64,000 nucleotides of DNA from contig VZSE01002451.1 in the NCBI GenBank assembly GCA_013398275.1, positions 357,010-421,009 on the forward strand. The letters are read 5' to 3'. Below, piece by piece: positions 1 through 10,816 of the stretch. Made by a program: the position numbers and the translations under genes. The DNA is from Promerops cafer. Its lineage: Eukaryota > Chordata > Aves > Passeriformes > Nectariniidae. The notes beneath the pieces were generated by a model that worked only from the letters and a program-made list of their open reading frames with translations, was not told where the DNA came from and ran no database searches. How positions within the stretch are numbered: position 1 is the stretch's first letter; every line of letters begins with the position of its first letter.

Positions 1-569
1 GTGACAAACCCAACCACCAGGACAATGGGTAACAAACCCAGCCACCAGATGTGGCCCGAGTTTTGTGCAGCTTTGGAACGGGGGAGGGCAGCGAGCTGAA
101 AGCAGCCTTCAGAGCCAAGAGACTTGAGGCAAAGAGGGCGAAGTCTCATGCAAACAACCACTTTGGTTATGGGCTTTGAATATATGGCTTTAAACACACA
201 GGCAGGGGAGGCCAAACAGCAGAGGATTTTATCCCTTGTTCCCGCTGCTTCCAAATGAGTTGTACCCATTGAACACTCCTCAGGTCAAAACCATGCTGCA
301 GACATCGCGGGGACCCCGCTATTTTTACACATGGGCTGAGTTAAGGCTGTTCTCAACGCACCTGTGTCCACCAGGAGCACCCTGAAGACTTACATGACTT
401 ACACTTACACCATCCCTTGGACACAGAGCGGCCCACAGGAAATTATGAAGCCACGGGTGACGAAGCAGAGGAAGCGAACATTTAGTGCTTCCAGCAGTTT
501 CACTGTCAAGGTCAATTAATTAAGCAACCTTCACCCCTGTAACAGAAACACACTCAATTTAAGGAGGGG
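1..569. other. Upstream flank of MRPL37, no gene recognised
   Basis: There is no convincing coding exon on either strand. Two imperfect copies of a stretch resembling acaaacccaRccaccag (about 3-20 and 31-48) sit at the very edge, as if a tandem repeat continues to the left. The rest is ordinary unique-looking sequence before the CpG island. Confidence 0.5.
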
Positions 570-1180
570 GGCGTGGAACGGAAGAGAGAACCAAAGGCGA
601 CAGGCCCGGCTCCCCACCGCGCCCGCTCTGTTCGGGGGCCCGGAGCACGCACGGGCTATGAACGGGGGAAACCCGACGTGGCCGCGGGTGAGTCCGGGAC
701 GCCCGGGCTCGGGGCTGCGCACATTTGCAGAGTTTCAAGCACTTACTGTGCGCGCCCGGGGGCTCGGACGGGCCGGCCCGGGGCAGAGCGGCTGCAGCCC
801 CGGGACACGGGCGCTGGCCCGGCCGGCTCCCGCCCAGGGACGGTCTCTCAAGTGCCCCCCCACCCCGCCCCACAGGCGAAAAAGCGCCTCTCCCCGCCCA
901 CCTCCCCACTCACCAACCCAGCGCCTGCCCTCNNNNNNNNNNCCCACCACCGCGCGCCGCTTCCGCGCACGCCCTGGACCGTGCGCGGGCCGCCGCCGGA
1001 GGTGCTGGCGGAGATGGTGGAGCCGCGGCCGGTGCGGGAGCAGGTGGAGCTGGACACCGTCACGTACGCGGAACGGCTGCACTACGTGCCCGGCCTGGCC
1101 CGGCCGCGCTTCCCGCCCTGGGACCGCGGCTGGCGCGACCCCTGGCACTCGCCGGGGCGGCGCTACGAGGAAATGCCGCT
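570..1180 (+). promoter_or_regulatory. CpG-island promoter of MRPL37
   Basis: This GC-rich block, visibly dense in CpG, covers the presumed transcription start and exon 1 of MRPL37. A CGGAAG core at 579-584 matches the ETS/GABP (NRF-2) site common in promoters of nuclear genes for mitochondrial proteins. In mammals this promoter lies head to head with CYB5RL. I could not recognise any CYB5RL exon in the 570 bases to the left, so a bidirectional function here is inference only. Confidence 0.7.
933..942. other. Assembly gap (10 N)
   Basis: Ten Ns lie inside or just before MRPL37 exon 1 in very GC-rich DNA. The real length may be larger than ten. The missing bases probably contain the start codon and targeting peptide. 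Confidence 0.97.
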
Positions 1181-1233
1181 GTACAAGGAGCGCGGGTGCT
1201 ACATCTGCCATCAGGGTGTCCGCATGCTGGAAG
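943..1233 (+). CDS. MRPL37: MRPL37 exon 1 (visible part)
   Basis: This is the GC-rich first coding exon, read from the end of the 10-N gap. It encodes the segment containing LHYVPGLARPRFPPWDRGW and ends ...RMLE plus one base of a glycine codon before the donor gtaccc at 1234. The initiator Met is not visible. The frame also stays open upstream of the gap, so the true 5' end cannot be fixed from this sequence. Confidence 0.88.
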
Positions 1234-4200
1234 GTACCCGACACCCCGCGCTGTCCCCAGCGCTGCCCCCTTCCCAAGCACTCGCTCTTCTCCTCCTGCC
1301 CAGGGTTCTCCTCGCACAGAGTATAAAACACGGGCCGTGAAGAGCCTGCCCAGCCCCATGAGCTGCCAGGCAGCTCGGTCACATATAGAATGGCTTGGGT
1401 TGGAAGGGGGCCTTGAGGATCACCACTGTCACCTGTGATAGATCGCGCTGGGTTGTGTTTCCAGGAGTGCGGCAGGCGCAGTGGCTCACCAAGACGAAGC
1501 TCGTGGAAGGTTTGCCCCCAGCCGTGCAGGGCGTTATGGATAACCCGGCTCTGGGGCTCCAGGAGCTCCAGGAGAGGGCGAGACACGTGGTGTCCCACGC
1601 GCGGCTCTGGGACACGGCAGAGGTTGCTCCCAGGAGGGAACGATATTGGTGAGTCCTCAGCTGTGGGGGAGGTTTTAAACGCTACAGAGAAAATTCACAC
1701 ACAGCTCTTCTGTGGAAGGAGGTTCTGCTGTGCAAGACCCTCTTCATCAGATTGTCAGACAAAAAAAAGCAACAACCAAAGCAACAAATAAAACCCAATT
1801 CTGAATATTGACAGTAGCACTGACATAAATACTACACTAGATCAAAGCTTCTTTCAGGCCAATGTCTCTCTGTTTCAACTCAAGATCTGCTTCTAGCTGA
1901 TGCAGAGTATCAGTTTTTAAAATAATTGTAAGCATTACCTCTGCCAACTTGAAACAGGCCTGGTGTATGTGATACCAATCTGCGATCTCTGTTAACTGTT
2001 TGGGAGTGTTATGCCATTATGTGTTTTACATACAGTAATTTTACAGCATTTGTGCCCCAGAAGCATCTGCCTGCTATTATGATCTCATTTTTATGTAACT
2101 GTTTTTTTCCTTGTTTTACAGCCCAGTGCTGTTTGAAAACCTGATACATACATGCCGGTTAATGTCTGGGAAGTATCCTTCTCTGAGTAAAAGGATGTTG
2201 GCTAGAAACTGCAGGATAGCAGCAACGTGGGAAAGAGGTCAGTTGCTGCTGTGGTGGAAGCTTTTAGTTCTGTAAGATAAGAGGGGTAGCAAAGCTCCTG
2301 GCTTTGAGGCTGAGGACTTGGAGAAAATTAAACAATTTCTGGAACCAGGTAATTCTTTCTGGTTTAAATAGTGCTGTTGGCATGGGCAGCCTTGGATGAT
2401 GGCAGGATGCTGTCCCTGAGGAGATTATTAGGTGTTAATCAATATTGACAAGATGGTGGGAGAAGGGAACCAGTCTGATTGTTTATTTTCTTGTTTCCTA
2501 AATCATTGCTGTTGTTTTTCTAAGGATGTTTAGTTAAGAACTTAGCCCTAATAATTAACATTGTCATTTTAGAAGAAGAACCTACTGAGCTACTGTTTAA
2601 GATGGGTTTGGAGGTGAGGGGGAGAGAGTGAGCCTTGCAGAACAGACTGGCAGAAGGAAATTTACATCTTTCCTTGATATTATTTCACCAGTGTTTGACT
2701 GTAGCCTAATTGCCCTCCCCAGAATCCATCCTCCTTCAGGTCCGTGGCCTGAGTGGAATACTCATGAACTCCATGACCCCAATACCACCAGTAGCCTCCA
2801 AGGAGGAGATACTGGCCACCAAAGAACATGTTCTGGAGACCTTCTATCCCATTGCTCCTACAATCGATCTTCAGGAGGTGAATGTGTACAAAGAGCTCAA
2901 TGACACAGGTCAGTGTTCATGATAATTATCTGTGTTTGGGTTAACCTGGGAGTCCGTGTCCTTCTGGGGGCAGCTGAGAGTAGGGAGTGTGTGGGAATGA
3001 GGGGATGGAGGAATGGGCACAGTTTTGCAGTGCAAGTGCACTCACCTGTGGTGAGTATAATATTATTGCCTGAGCAGGACTGAGGACAAGAACTTAAACC
3101 CCAGCAAACTGCTTGAACAGTTCCTGAAGATAATGGGAGAAAACCTTGGCTGCGTAGTGTCTTCCTGAGCGGTTTCTGACATGAGTATGTGCCCTTTAGG
3201 TTTCAGAGATGGTTATCCCTACTCTCATCCTCACACCCTGTTCTTCCTGGAGTCTGCCAACGCTCGCACTGACAGGTTCAGACCAGAACAGCTCCGTGCT
3301 AAAATGCTGATGTTTGCTTTTGGCAACGCGCTGGCCAAGGCCAAGGCGCTCCACGGGGTACGTATGGGAGGCTGCTGCTGGGCCTCTCTTCCTCCTCTGC
3401 TGCTGCAGACAGTGCAAGGAGGTCTGAAAGCCCCTTACAGTAATTTTCACATCCAAGCTTCCCAGTCCAGAGGTGAAAACCTAATGTTCAGAAACCCAGA
3501 AATCCACTGCTCAGCAAGGAGCATGTTTGTGATGCAGCGGGGTGGTGTGGGCAGGAACCAGGGAGTAAGTTCAGCTGTAAAACTCTAACCCATCCCACAG
3601 CTCAGTATGTAAATTGACACTTCATTGCTGGCTGAAGGAGGAATTTTAATTAAAATACAAAATCTACATTCAAAACTTGTTTGACTAGAGTAATTTTCTG
3701 GGCAAGGTAACAATATATTTATTAAAATCTTGGCTTTAAACCAACCCAAAGATGCAGAATCAGCAAGTACTCATACAATTTCTGTTGTAACTAGCTTTTG
3801 AAACATTCTCCCCCACATGCCCCTTCTTTTCCTAGAACGATCCCAAGGTTTTGGAGAAGCCAGTAGTGGTGCAAAGCATTGGCACAGATGGACAGCTCTT
3901 CCAGTTCATGGTGTTCCAGTTAAATACAACAGACCTTGTCTCTAATGATGGCGTAAAAAATCTAGTCTGGATTGACTCTGATCAGAACCTGTATGAGAGA
4001 GCCCAGTGTGTCCCAGAAGTCAAGAAGAGAGTTGTTACGGTGAGGAAAACTTGGGAAATGTTGTGTAAATGCTGCCCTTTCACCACAGCCAGGGGTCTGG
4101 GAGCTGGCACAGAGCTGCAGCAGGTTTTAAACAAGCTGGAGGAACCCAAAGGGGACATTGGCCTCATTTTTACCTAAGCAGGTGTTTCTGAGGGGACCAG

Positions 4201-4683
4201 TTCCTGAGTATTTGTAGTGCTGATGTGTGACATGCCAAGCTTAACATGAACTCCTACATACAGATACCCCCAGCTGTAATCCACCATCTCATAATGTGCT
4301 TGTTTAAAACCAGCTCTGAGGAAGGGAGCGCTCACAAGCGACCGTCAGCCTCTCTGGGGAGTAAATAGAGCACAGGGCTGCCAGTACTGGTTATACTGGG
4401 AGGGCATCTCACTCACAGGCAAAGGGGTTCTGCCCTCAGAGATTGACACCAGTGGAAGTACCCCCACACAAACCCTTCTGGGGAGGGAGAGCACAATTTG
4501 GAAGCTGCCATGCCTGAAAGTCTTATTCAAGCATGTTTAAAGCCGTTGTTTGTCTACATTAATCACTTCACTGCAAACTGAGCATCCGTGTCTTTTTCTC
4601 TGCAGAAGCCCGCTGGAATTTCTGGCTTTCAGCCAGACACATTCAAGAAGTTTCTGGCACTGTATCTGCATGGAGCTGTGTGA
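943..4683 (+). CDS. MRPL37: MRPL37, mitochondrial large ribosomal subunit protein mL37 (7 exons, N-terminus in gap)
   Basis: This spliced gene encodes mL37, a vertebrate-specific subunit of the large subunit of the mitochondrial ribosome. It belongs to the MRPL37/MRPS30 (PDCD9-like) family and acts in the mitochondrial matrix. I joined exons 943-1233, 1465-1648, 2122-2237, 2723-2908, 3200-3357, 3836-4039 and 4606-4683. Every intron is GT-AG and the frame stays open throughout. About 404 residues are visible, against about 423 that I recall for the human protein. Landmarks in order are LARPRFPPWDRG and WLTKTKLVEG (N-terminal third), HVLETFYPIAP, DGYPYSHPHTL, QLRAKMLMFAFG, KPVVVQSIGTDG, and the C-terminal FLALYLHGAV followed by TGA. 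The start codon and mitochondrial targeting peptide fall in or beside the N run at 933-942. The ATG at 1014 is in frame but would remove the targeting peptide. Identity is from recalled family sequence, supported by SSBP3 lying next to it. Confidence 0.96.
1381..1437 (-). mobile_element. Short CR1 LINE 3'-end fragment in MRPL37 intron 1
   Basis: The segment around atagaatggcttgggttgga followed by ggggccttgaggatcacc matches the highly conserved 3' end of avian CR1 LINEs, read in reverse orientation. Only about 55 bp remain, consistent with the strong 5' truncation typical of CR1. Confidence 0.7.
1465..1648 (+). CDS. MRPL37: MRPL37 exon 2
   Basis: The exon follows acceptor ttccag and ends before donor gtgagt. 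It completes the split glycine, then reads VRQAQWLTKTKLVEG and later HVVSHARLWDTAE. It ends with two bases of a cysteine codon that exon 3 completes. Confidence 0.95.
2122..2237 (+). CDS. MRPL37: MRPL37 exon 3
   Basis: The acceptor is ttttacag and the donor is gtcagt. The exon completes Cys and encodes 38 residues, starting PVLFENLIHTC and ending AATWER, plus the first base of Glu. Its length (116 bp) keeps the frame between exons 2 and 4. Confidence 0.95.
2723..2908 (+). CDS. MRPL37: MRPL37 exon 4
   Basis: The acceptor is cccccag and the donor is gtcagt. It encodes ESILLQVRGLSG through EEILATKEHVLETFYP to NVYKELNDT, with one base of Gly carried over. The HVLETFYPI motif is characteristic of mL37. 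Confidence 0.95.
3200..3357 (+). CDS. MRPL37: MRPL37 exon 5
   Basis: The acceptor is ctttag and the donor is gtacgt. It encodes FRDGYPYSHPHTLFFLE through QLRAKMLMFAFGNALAKAK to HG. It ends at a codon boundary. Confidence 0.95.
3836..4039 (+). CDS. MRPL37: MRPL37 exon 6
   Basis: The acceptor is tcctag and the donor is gtgagg. The exon has exactly 68 codons, NDPKVLEKPVVVQSIGTDG through FQLNTTDLVSNDGVKNL to KKRVVT, with phase 0 at both ends. Confidence 0.95.
4606..4683 (+). CDS. MRPL37: MRPL37 exon 7 (C-terminus and stop)
   Basis: The acceptor is tctgcag. The exon encodes KPAGISGFQPDTFKKF through LALYLHGAV and ends in TGA at 4681-4683. Confidence 0.95.
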   Translation, partial: KPAGISGFQPDTFKKFLALYLHGAV

Positions 4684-4800
4684 AATTCAGCTCAAATGAA
4701 AATACTTCACCAACTGTACCTGCTGCTTCTCTTTGCCAGAACCGTCGTATAATTAAAGGTGGATTAATTTACTTTAAAAAATAAATTATATTGTTACTGA
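4684..4800 (+). terminator. MRPL37: MRPL37 3'UTR and poly(A) signal
   Basis: The 3'UTR is short and AT-rich. It carries one canonical AATAAA at 4780-4785, so cleavage is expected at about 4795-4810. The U-rich run at 4808-4818 could serve as the downstream element. Confidence 0.85.
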
Positions 4801-7800
4801 AAGTAAAATTTTTTTTTAAACTAAATAGTGTATGAAGAAACTCTTTCATTTTAGGGGCTCACCTCTGGATTTGTGTTAGAGAAGCCATCAGATGCATCTT
4901 CCTGCACTTTTCCTCCATTGCCTGGGAAGAACATAAGCCAGTCATTATTCCTCTGCGCAGGCTCTGCTCTCAGTGTGCTTCTGCACAGAGCCAGACTCAA
5001 ACCTATTCCCGAGGTTGCTTTGAGTCCCTCTGAATGCAGAAGAGACTTACAAAGCTTCAAGGGGAAAGCCTGAGCCACGAGCCTTTTTCATTCTGCCTGG
5101 CTTTGACTTTGTTTTACTCCTGGCTGCTGTGGGATGCGTCGTGCTGCCCTGTGCTTAGTTCCCAAAGCACTTAATCGGAGGGATTGCTTTGTTGGATCTG
5201 TAGAACCACGGTCCTTTTATCCCCCAATCCTGGATGAAGAGACCTGTGCATTTGGGGAAAGTGGTGTAGAATGTAGCAGGAAACTTTGGTGCCTGTAGCT
5301 GGTATTTGCTGCTAAAAATACAAAGGAAGAATTTCTTCCTGCCACACAGAGTTAACTGAGCAGGAAGCGTATTCTTTTTAACATGGGGGGATTAGTGTGG
5401 GTTTTGTAAAATGAAAGCTAAATTAGCTGCAGCCAAATGTAGAATGTTTTGCAGTTCTGGTACCCTCCAGCACATGGGAAGGGAGAGGACAGCCTGCGCT
5501 ATTTTAAGGTGTGGAAGAGCACATTTCCAAGAAATTTCATCTCACTTCAGTGTCTTGTGTCAGAGGCTGGTCTGTGCTTTGTGATCCCTGGCCATCTGGA
5601 TGAACACCCCAGTTGTGTGTTCCTGCCCCAGTCCATCAGGCAGCCCCACTCCGCAGGTTTCGGGAACATTCACCAGTCACATTGGAGATCAACAATTGCA
5701 CCCTGTAAATTGGGATGCAGAGGCTGCAAGCTAAATTAACAAATCCCTCCATACTTAGCAGAAGTGCTTGAAAGAGAAATAACCTCATAAGTGTTGCATT
5801 GCTCTGCATCATAATCCTGCCTGCTCGAGGGATCCTAATTCAGCTCATCGGAGTAAATCTGTTCAGGTCTGTGGTTTGCACCCAGGTGTTTGGGAATACA
5901 TTTTAACAGAGCTGTGCTCTGTGGAGCCTGTCACACGCAGTGGGTGTTTCTTTCTCGGGCTGTTGGCTCCCTGCTGTGTCACACGGACCCTGCTTGACAT
6001 CCCCTCGCTCTTCCAGCCACGGGTCATTACCCGTCCTAGGGAGGAAGCCCTGTAGGGCAGCCAGCTGCCCTTTAGCATTCCTCAGGAGAGAATTTCCCTG
6101 AGGAAGCCTGCTAGAAGAGCAGCTGTGGTGGAGAGGGGTTGTGCAGAGGTGAAACACCTCATGTGCTTCTAGCAGATGTGGGAATTTGTGGGGATGGTCT
6201 GTCTGGAAGAGGCAGAATCCCTTCAGCCACTTTTACCTTTCAACAAAGACAACTCTGTCAGGGCAGGCAGTTGAAAGGGAGAGACTGAGGGAAGCTGGAA
6301 CCCTGCTGTGTCCAAGCTGAGCTGAGACAAAGCACAAGCACGGGGAGCGATGGATGAAGGCAGAGGAAAGGGAGTTTTGAAAAATAGTGGAAGCAGGGAG
6401 ACATGGGATGGTCAGCAGGAAAACAAGGCTTCAGGGGCTGTGTGAGGCATCAGGAAGCCACTGGAGGTGAGGGGATCATACACAAGAGTGTGAGGCCATG
6501 TCCCTGCTCTGCTGAGGCACAGCCACTCCCACCTGAGGCCGGGGGAAGCGGTACTCGTGTGTCGCTGGAAGGAGCAGCTGATCCTCCTGCAGGGAATGCT
6601 CCTCTGAGGGCCTGGAGGGGAGCTCAGGGTGGGGACGAGTGGAGCTCCCAGCCTGGCACCTGGCCCGTGGTGGTCCTTGAACCAGGCAGCCCCAACCACC
6701 TGTCCCTGGTGTCCTGCTGCGCTTCCCCAGCGCTCAGTGCATGGCTCAGCTCTCCCAGTTCCTCCAGTGTGGCCTGCTGGAATCGGCCCAGCTGAGGGAG
6801 GTGGGGTGGGGAGCCCAACAATGGGTCACAGAAGCACATCTGGGTTGGCATCAATAACTTATAAAGGCTCGTCAGCAGATGAATGGCATTACCTCAGCAC
6901 AGGCCAGGGCCGGGCATTAACTTTTCATGAACGGCAGCCGGGGAAGGAGGAGGTGGCAGGAGCCCGAGATGAGGAGGCAGAGGAGCCTGGCTGCCCACAG
7001 GAGAGCTCTGCAGGTCCCAGAGGAGCCTGGCTGCCCACGGGAGAGCTCTGCAGGTCCCAGAGGAGCCTGGCTGCCCACGGGAGAGCTCTCCACCACTCCA
7101 CACTCCCTTCCCCTGAACCCCTCCCACTGTAAAATCCAGCTCCACAGGCTGCACACATCATGCCAACAAGTACACACCGTGCTCAGCCTGGAGCCCCTGG
7201 TTGTTCTGATCCTCCTCCTGCATTTAATTTAATGAAAACTAATGGGGGAGACAATTATCCCTGAGGCTGGGCTCAGGAGACGTTTCGAGGAGGGAACTTG
7301 GCAGTTTCATGGTGATATTTAATAATACCAGCCTGTAACCCTTAAGAACCAACAGAAAGGACTTTTCTATGCTCCACAATAAAAACACAACAGGCAGCAG
7401 TGCACGAGCCTGCTGCTCTGGGCAGCTGAGCAGGGCCTGGGTAGGCAGGGATGGCTCCAGGGGTCTGGGAGGGCAGGATTTCCTCGTCAGCCTCAACTCC
7501 TCAAGGGTCATGAAACCAAGTGATGGACAATGCTCATCACACTCTACTTTCTGCAAAGCACAGGGGGACGTGATTGCCTGGACCAAAATCCCCACTGGGG
7601 CATCTGCACATGGGCATCTGTGGCATTACCCTGGAAGCAAACCTGCCCAGGCAGCAAAGGGTGCAAGCACACCCTGCTCCTCTGCAGCTGGGCTGTGCAG
7701 GCACAACAGTGGTTCCCAAAGCCAGCAGCCACCCAGTGCGTTGCCCCCTCGCCCTCCTGCTCCAGGAGCAGCCACAACCCCAAGGTGCTCGCTGCTGGGA

Positions 7801-8811
7801 CCCCAGGTGGGAGCATTCCCCAGGAGCAGCAGGGCTCCAGGAGGGCCCACAGCCCCCGAGCCCACAGCCCACGCCCGAACACTCCCACAAGGAGGGAGAG
7901 GGCTCAGCCAGCCACGTCCTGCCCCAACTAGTCAAAGGTAGAGAACAAATCTCACACAGCTGCTCCCAGGAGCGTTTCAGGCACCTGGCACTTGCCACCA
8001 CCCATCCAAAGGCCTAAAAATTCCCAGTCTCTCCCCCAGCCTCTGAGGCTGCCCACTGGGGAACCAGGTTGGGTTGTGTGGTTTCTCCATCCCCAGTAGC
8101 TCCTGGAGCTGTTTGTCCCTGCAGCGGTGCACACACCCACCCAGCACTGCAGCTCTTGCCCAAGGAGGGGGTCACAGACCCACTACAAGCTCAATATTTA
8201 TATATTTGAAAACAACACTCGTGTATTCTCCTTCCTTTCTTACCTCCCAGCAGTGCAGGACCCTGGCAAAGGGCAGTAGCAGCACCCTGCTCCTGGCCCA
8301 GGGAGCTGCTGCAGGGCAGACCAGCCTCCATCCTCACGCTGGCATCCCAATTCCTCCAGCCTCTAACGAGCAAAGCCTGGGGAACAGTGTACCAAAATTC
8401 CCTTTTCAGCCCCTGAAACACTCCTCTCTGCCTGCAGCCTGATGGGCTGGGTGTAGGGAGGGCAAGAGTCCGGCCAGCACATCCTCAGCCCGGTGCAGAA
8501 AACACTGACCATTTCTAGGCTAAATTTTCAAAATGCTTAAAAAAAAAAAAAACAAACCCCAAGAAACAAACAGGCATCAATAAACCTCACCCAGGTCCTG
8601 AACTGCATCCTGAATGGTCCTGGATCCCTTTGGGATTTTGAATTCCCAGACTCAGCCAGCCCCCTTAAAATGCCAACTCAGCTCTGCATCATCTCTTCTC
8701 CCACACCCCAAATCTGGGGTTTGGCCCTTGATAAAGGTTGGAAAAAAATACCCAACTCCCACCCTGGGTCTGGCAGCAAACACCAGGAACAAACTGCAGA
8801 GCACCGGAATC
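4801..8811. other. Intergenic region between the MRPL37 and SSBP3 3' ends
   Basis: These 4 kb separate two convergent genes. Open frames here are short, overlap on both strands and show no recognisable domain. The only distinct structure is a 40-bp tandem repeat at 6981-7089. I see no RNA gene. Confidence 0.7.
6981..7089. repeat. 40-bp tandem repeat, 2.7 copies
   Basis: The unit begins aggagcctggctgcccac and repeats at 6981, 7021 and 7061 (the third copy is partial). The copies are almost identical; copy 1 differs at one position (acagg instead of acggg). Copies this alike suggest a recent expansion. Reading frames that cross it look repetitive but are not supported as genes. Confidence 0.9.
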
Positions 8812-10786
8812 AAATGTTTATGTTGATATTTATTACAGCAGGGGGAGGGGGGAGGAGGAGGGGGAACCATTTCATTCAAAAAACCATCCCATACCAATGA
8901 AGACAATAATTTAGCTATTCATTTTAAAATACATTAAAACCGGTCCTTTCATTTCCTCACATCAGAACAAAAACAAAAACGAAAAAAAAAAAGGAAAAAC
9001 CCCCAAAACCTGAACAAGATGTAAAGTGGAAAAGGTAAAAATTTGAGCCCTTGGGGAGCCCCTGGGTATGCAATGCAACGAATCTGCATTACTTGGAAAA
9101 TATTAACCTGACTGTAACTATGAGACTGACACCCTCAGGCCCCCCACCCCCCCCGCCCGCCCCTCCCTCCCTCCTGACTTTCTACAGGTAAAGCAGAATG
9201 AAAATGCCTAGGAAAAAGAAGGCAAACATTAAAAAAAAATTATTCGTATTACACACTAAAAAAGAAGTTGTTTAGTCATCTCATGTCTTGCAGTCAGAAT
9301 AATAAAAACAAGCCAAATGTCCCCCAAAAACATTTCAATGAAGGGGTGCGGAAAAAAGACATCCCTTTAATAAAACATTATCAACAAATATCGTACACAA
9401 ACTACAATGTATAATAATTATTTTTTTTTTTCCCTCTCGGTAATTTTCGAACCAGACTACAAGGTAAGAAAAAACACTGAAACAAGATACAATGCTTTCA
9501 ATAATCCGCACAAAGGTCAAATCCAAGGGAGAGAATATTTTACAGAATATGATATACATGGAGCAGAAATGGGAGCTGGAGAAAAACCAAGACCAAACTA
9601 CAGGGTAGTGTCATGTACAGAGATCCCAACCCGCCGCCTTGGCTCGTCCCTTCCTCTCCCACCAGAAGGAAGGGCCTTCGATGCTTGCCATTAATTTTTA
9701 TTTTCTTATTACAGAGCGAGCCTACAGAATAGCAAGGTTACATTTTAACAACAAGAATTCCTTAAAAAATATCTCCATCCAGTTCCAAATCATAGATAAG
9801 TGAAATCCTGACAAGAGCACATCTCTAAAGAAAAGAAACCCCCCCGCAAAATACCCCCAAAGAAATAAAACCCCCAGAAAATCCCAAAGTTAGCTGGAGA
9901 TCACAGTTTCAAAGTTCCAGGTCAGATTAACCCTTTTTTTTCCCCCGTGGATTTAAAAAAAAAAATTCTTAAAAAAATCAATTTTTGCAGTGAACCAGCT
10001 GAAGGACTCTGGGGAAGGGAGGGACAAGAGATTTCTTCTTGTACTCAGAGGGGGGGAAAAGACTAACACAGTGCATGCCACAGTCACAGAGAGCAAGATC
10101 ACGATTCATTCGAGGATGTGATCCTAGAAGGGGTCACCTGCGTTAACAAGTTTATAACGAGGTGGTGGAGTCTCTTCCCCAAAGCAGATCTTGTTAACTG
10201 GAGGAGGAAGCGTTGTGCTGCAAACGAACAAAAAAAAAAAACACCCCAAAAAATACAAGGGAAAAAAAACCCCAAACAAAACAAAACAAAAGGAAAAAAA
10301 AAAAAAGAAAAACAGGCCTTCTGAACGAAAACCACCATTGTAAACTGTCCAGTTTATTTAAAAAAATGACTACAACAGAGACAACATGATTTCATATCTA
10401 GACTAGCTTCCTGGTGTCGCACGGCACAAACATACAACAGGTTCGGTTTCTGTCTTTATTTAAAAGAACAAAGCAAAGAGATCGGAGTTGGGTGCTAGAG
10501 GCTTCCGTTTGTTTCCAAAAAGAAGTGTCATGTACATATATAAACCCTTCTGCACAAAGAAGGGTCTTGTCATGTCTTGAAATATTTTAAGTTTTGTCCT
10601 TCATGTTTTATGGAATAAAAAGTTCAGCCTTTTTATTGCATGAAACTAAACCTGGGGTTTTGGCCCCCGCCACGCGTGTCCCTGCCCATACACCTAGCTT
10701 CTTCTTCTTCTTCTTGCATAATTCGTTGAGATCCTCCGAACGGCAGCTGACTCTCTTGATCCTGGAGAGGAGGAGGGGGAGGGAAA
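8812..10786 (-). terminator. SSBP3: SSBP3 3'UTR with distal poly(A) signal
   Basis: This is the terminal-exon 3'UTR of SSBP3, running from the stop codon at 10787 to an AATAAA on the - strand at 8829-8834. A GU-rich stretch lies just beyond (about 8780-8805), as expected for cleavage near 8810. Further AATAAA hexamers on the - strand at 9697-9702, 10353-10358, 10455-10460 and 10632-10637 could give shorter transcripts. The 3' boundary is inferred from the signal, not from transcripts. Confidence 0.75.
10698..10715. repeat. (CTT)n microsatellite in SSBP3 3'UTR
   Basis: A short run of about six ctt triplets (gaa on the transcript strand) lies within the 3'UTR near the stop codon. Confidence 0.8.
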
Positions 10787-10816
10787 TCACACACTCATCG
10801 TCATGCTGGGGGAATA
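10787..10816 (-). CDS. SSBP3: SSBP3 last coding exon (C-terminus and stop)
   Basis: The acceptor is cttccag. Nine codons, YSPSMTMSV, then TGA (10787-10789). This tail is shared by the SSBP family. The exon continues into the long 3'UTR. Confidence 0.96.
   Translation of the reverse strand, partial: YSPSMTMSV

Noticed and set aside
1..569. A possible CYB5RL exon expected head to head with MRPL37
   Set aside because: No recognisable cytochrome-b5-reductase-like coding sequence is present. Any exon would be outside the window or non-coding.
735..1598. 287-codon open frame on the - strand opposite MRPL37 exons 1 and 2
   Set aside because: It is a shadow of the GC-rich coding DNA, spans the N gap and runs through intron 1.
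6894..7177. Repeat-encoded Trp-Ala-Ala-Arg-Leu-Leu protein frames
   Set aside because: Translation of the 40-bp tandem repeat in several frames; not a gene.
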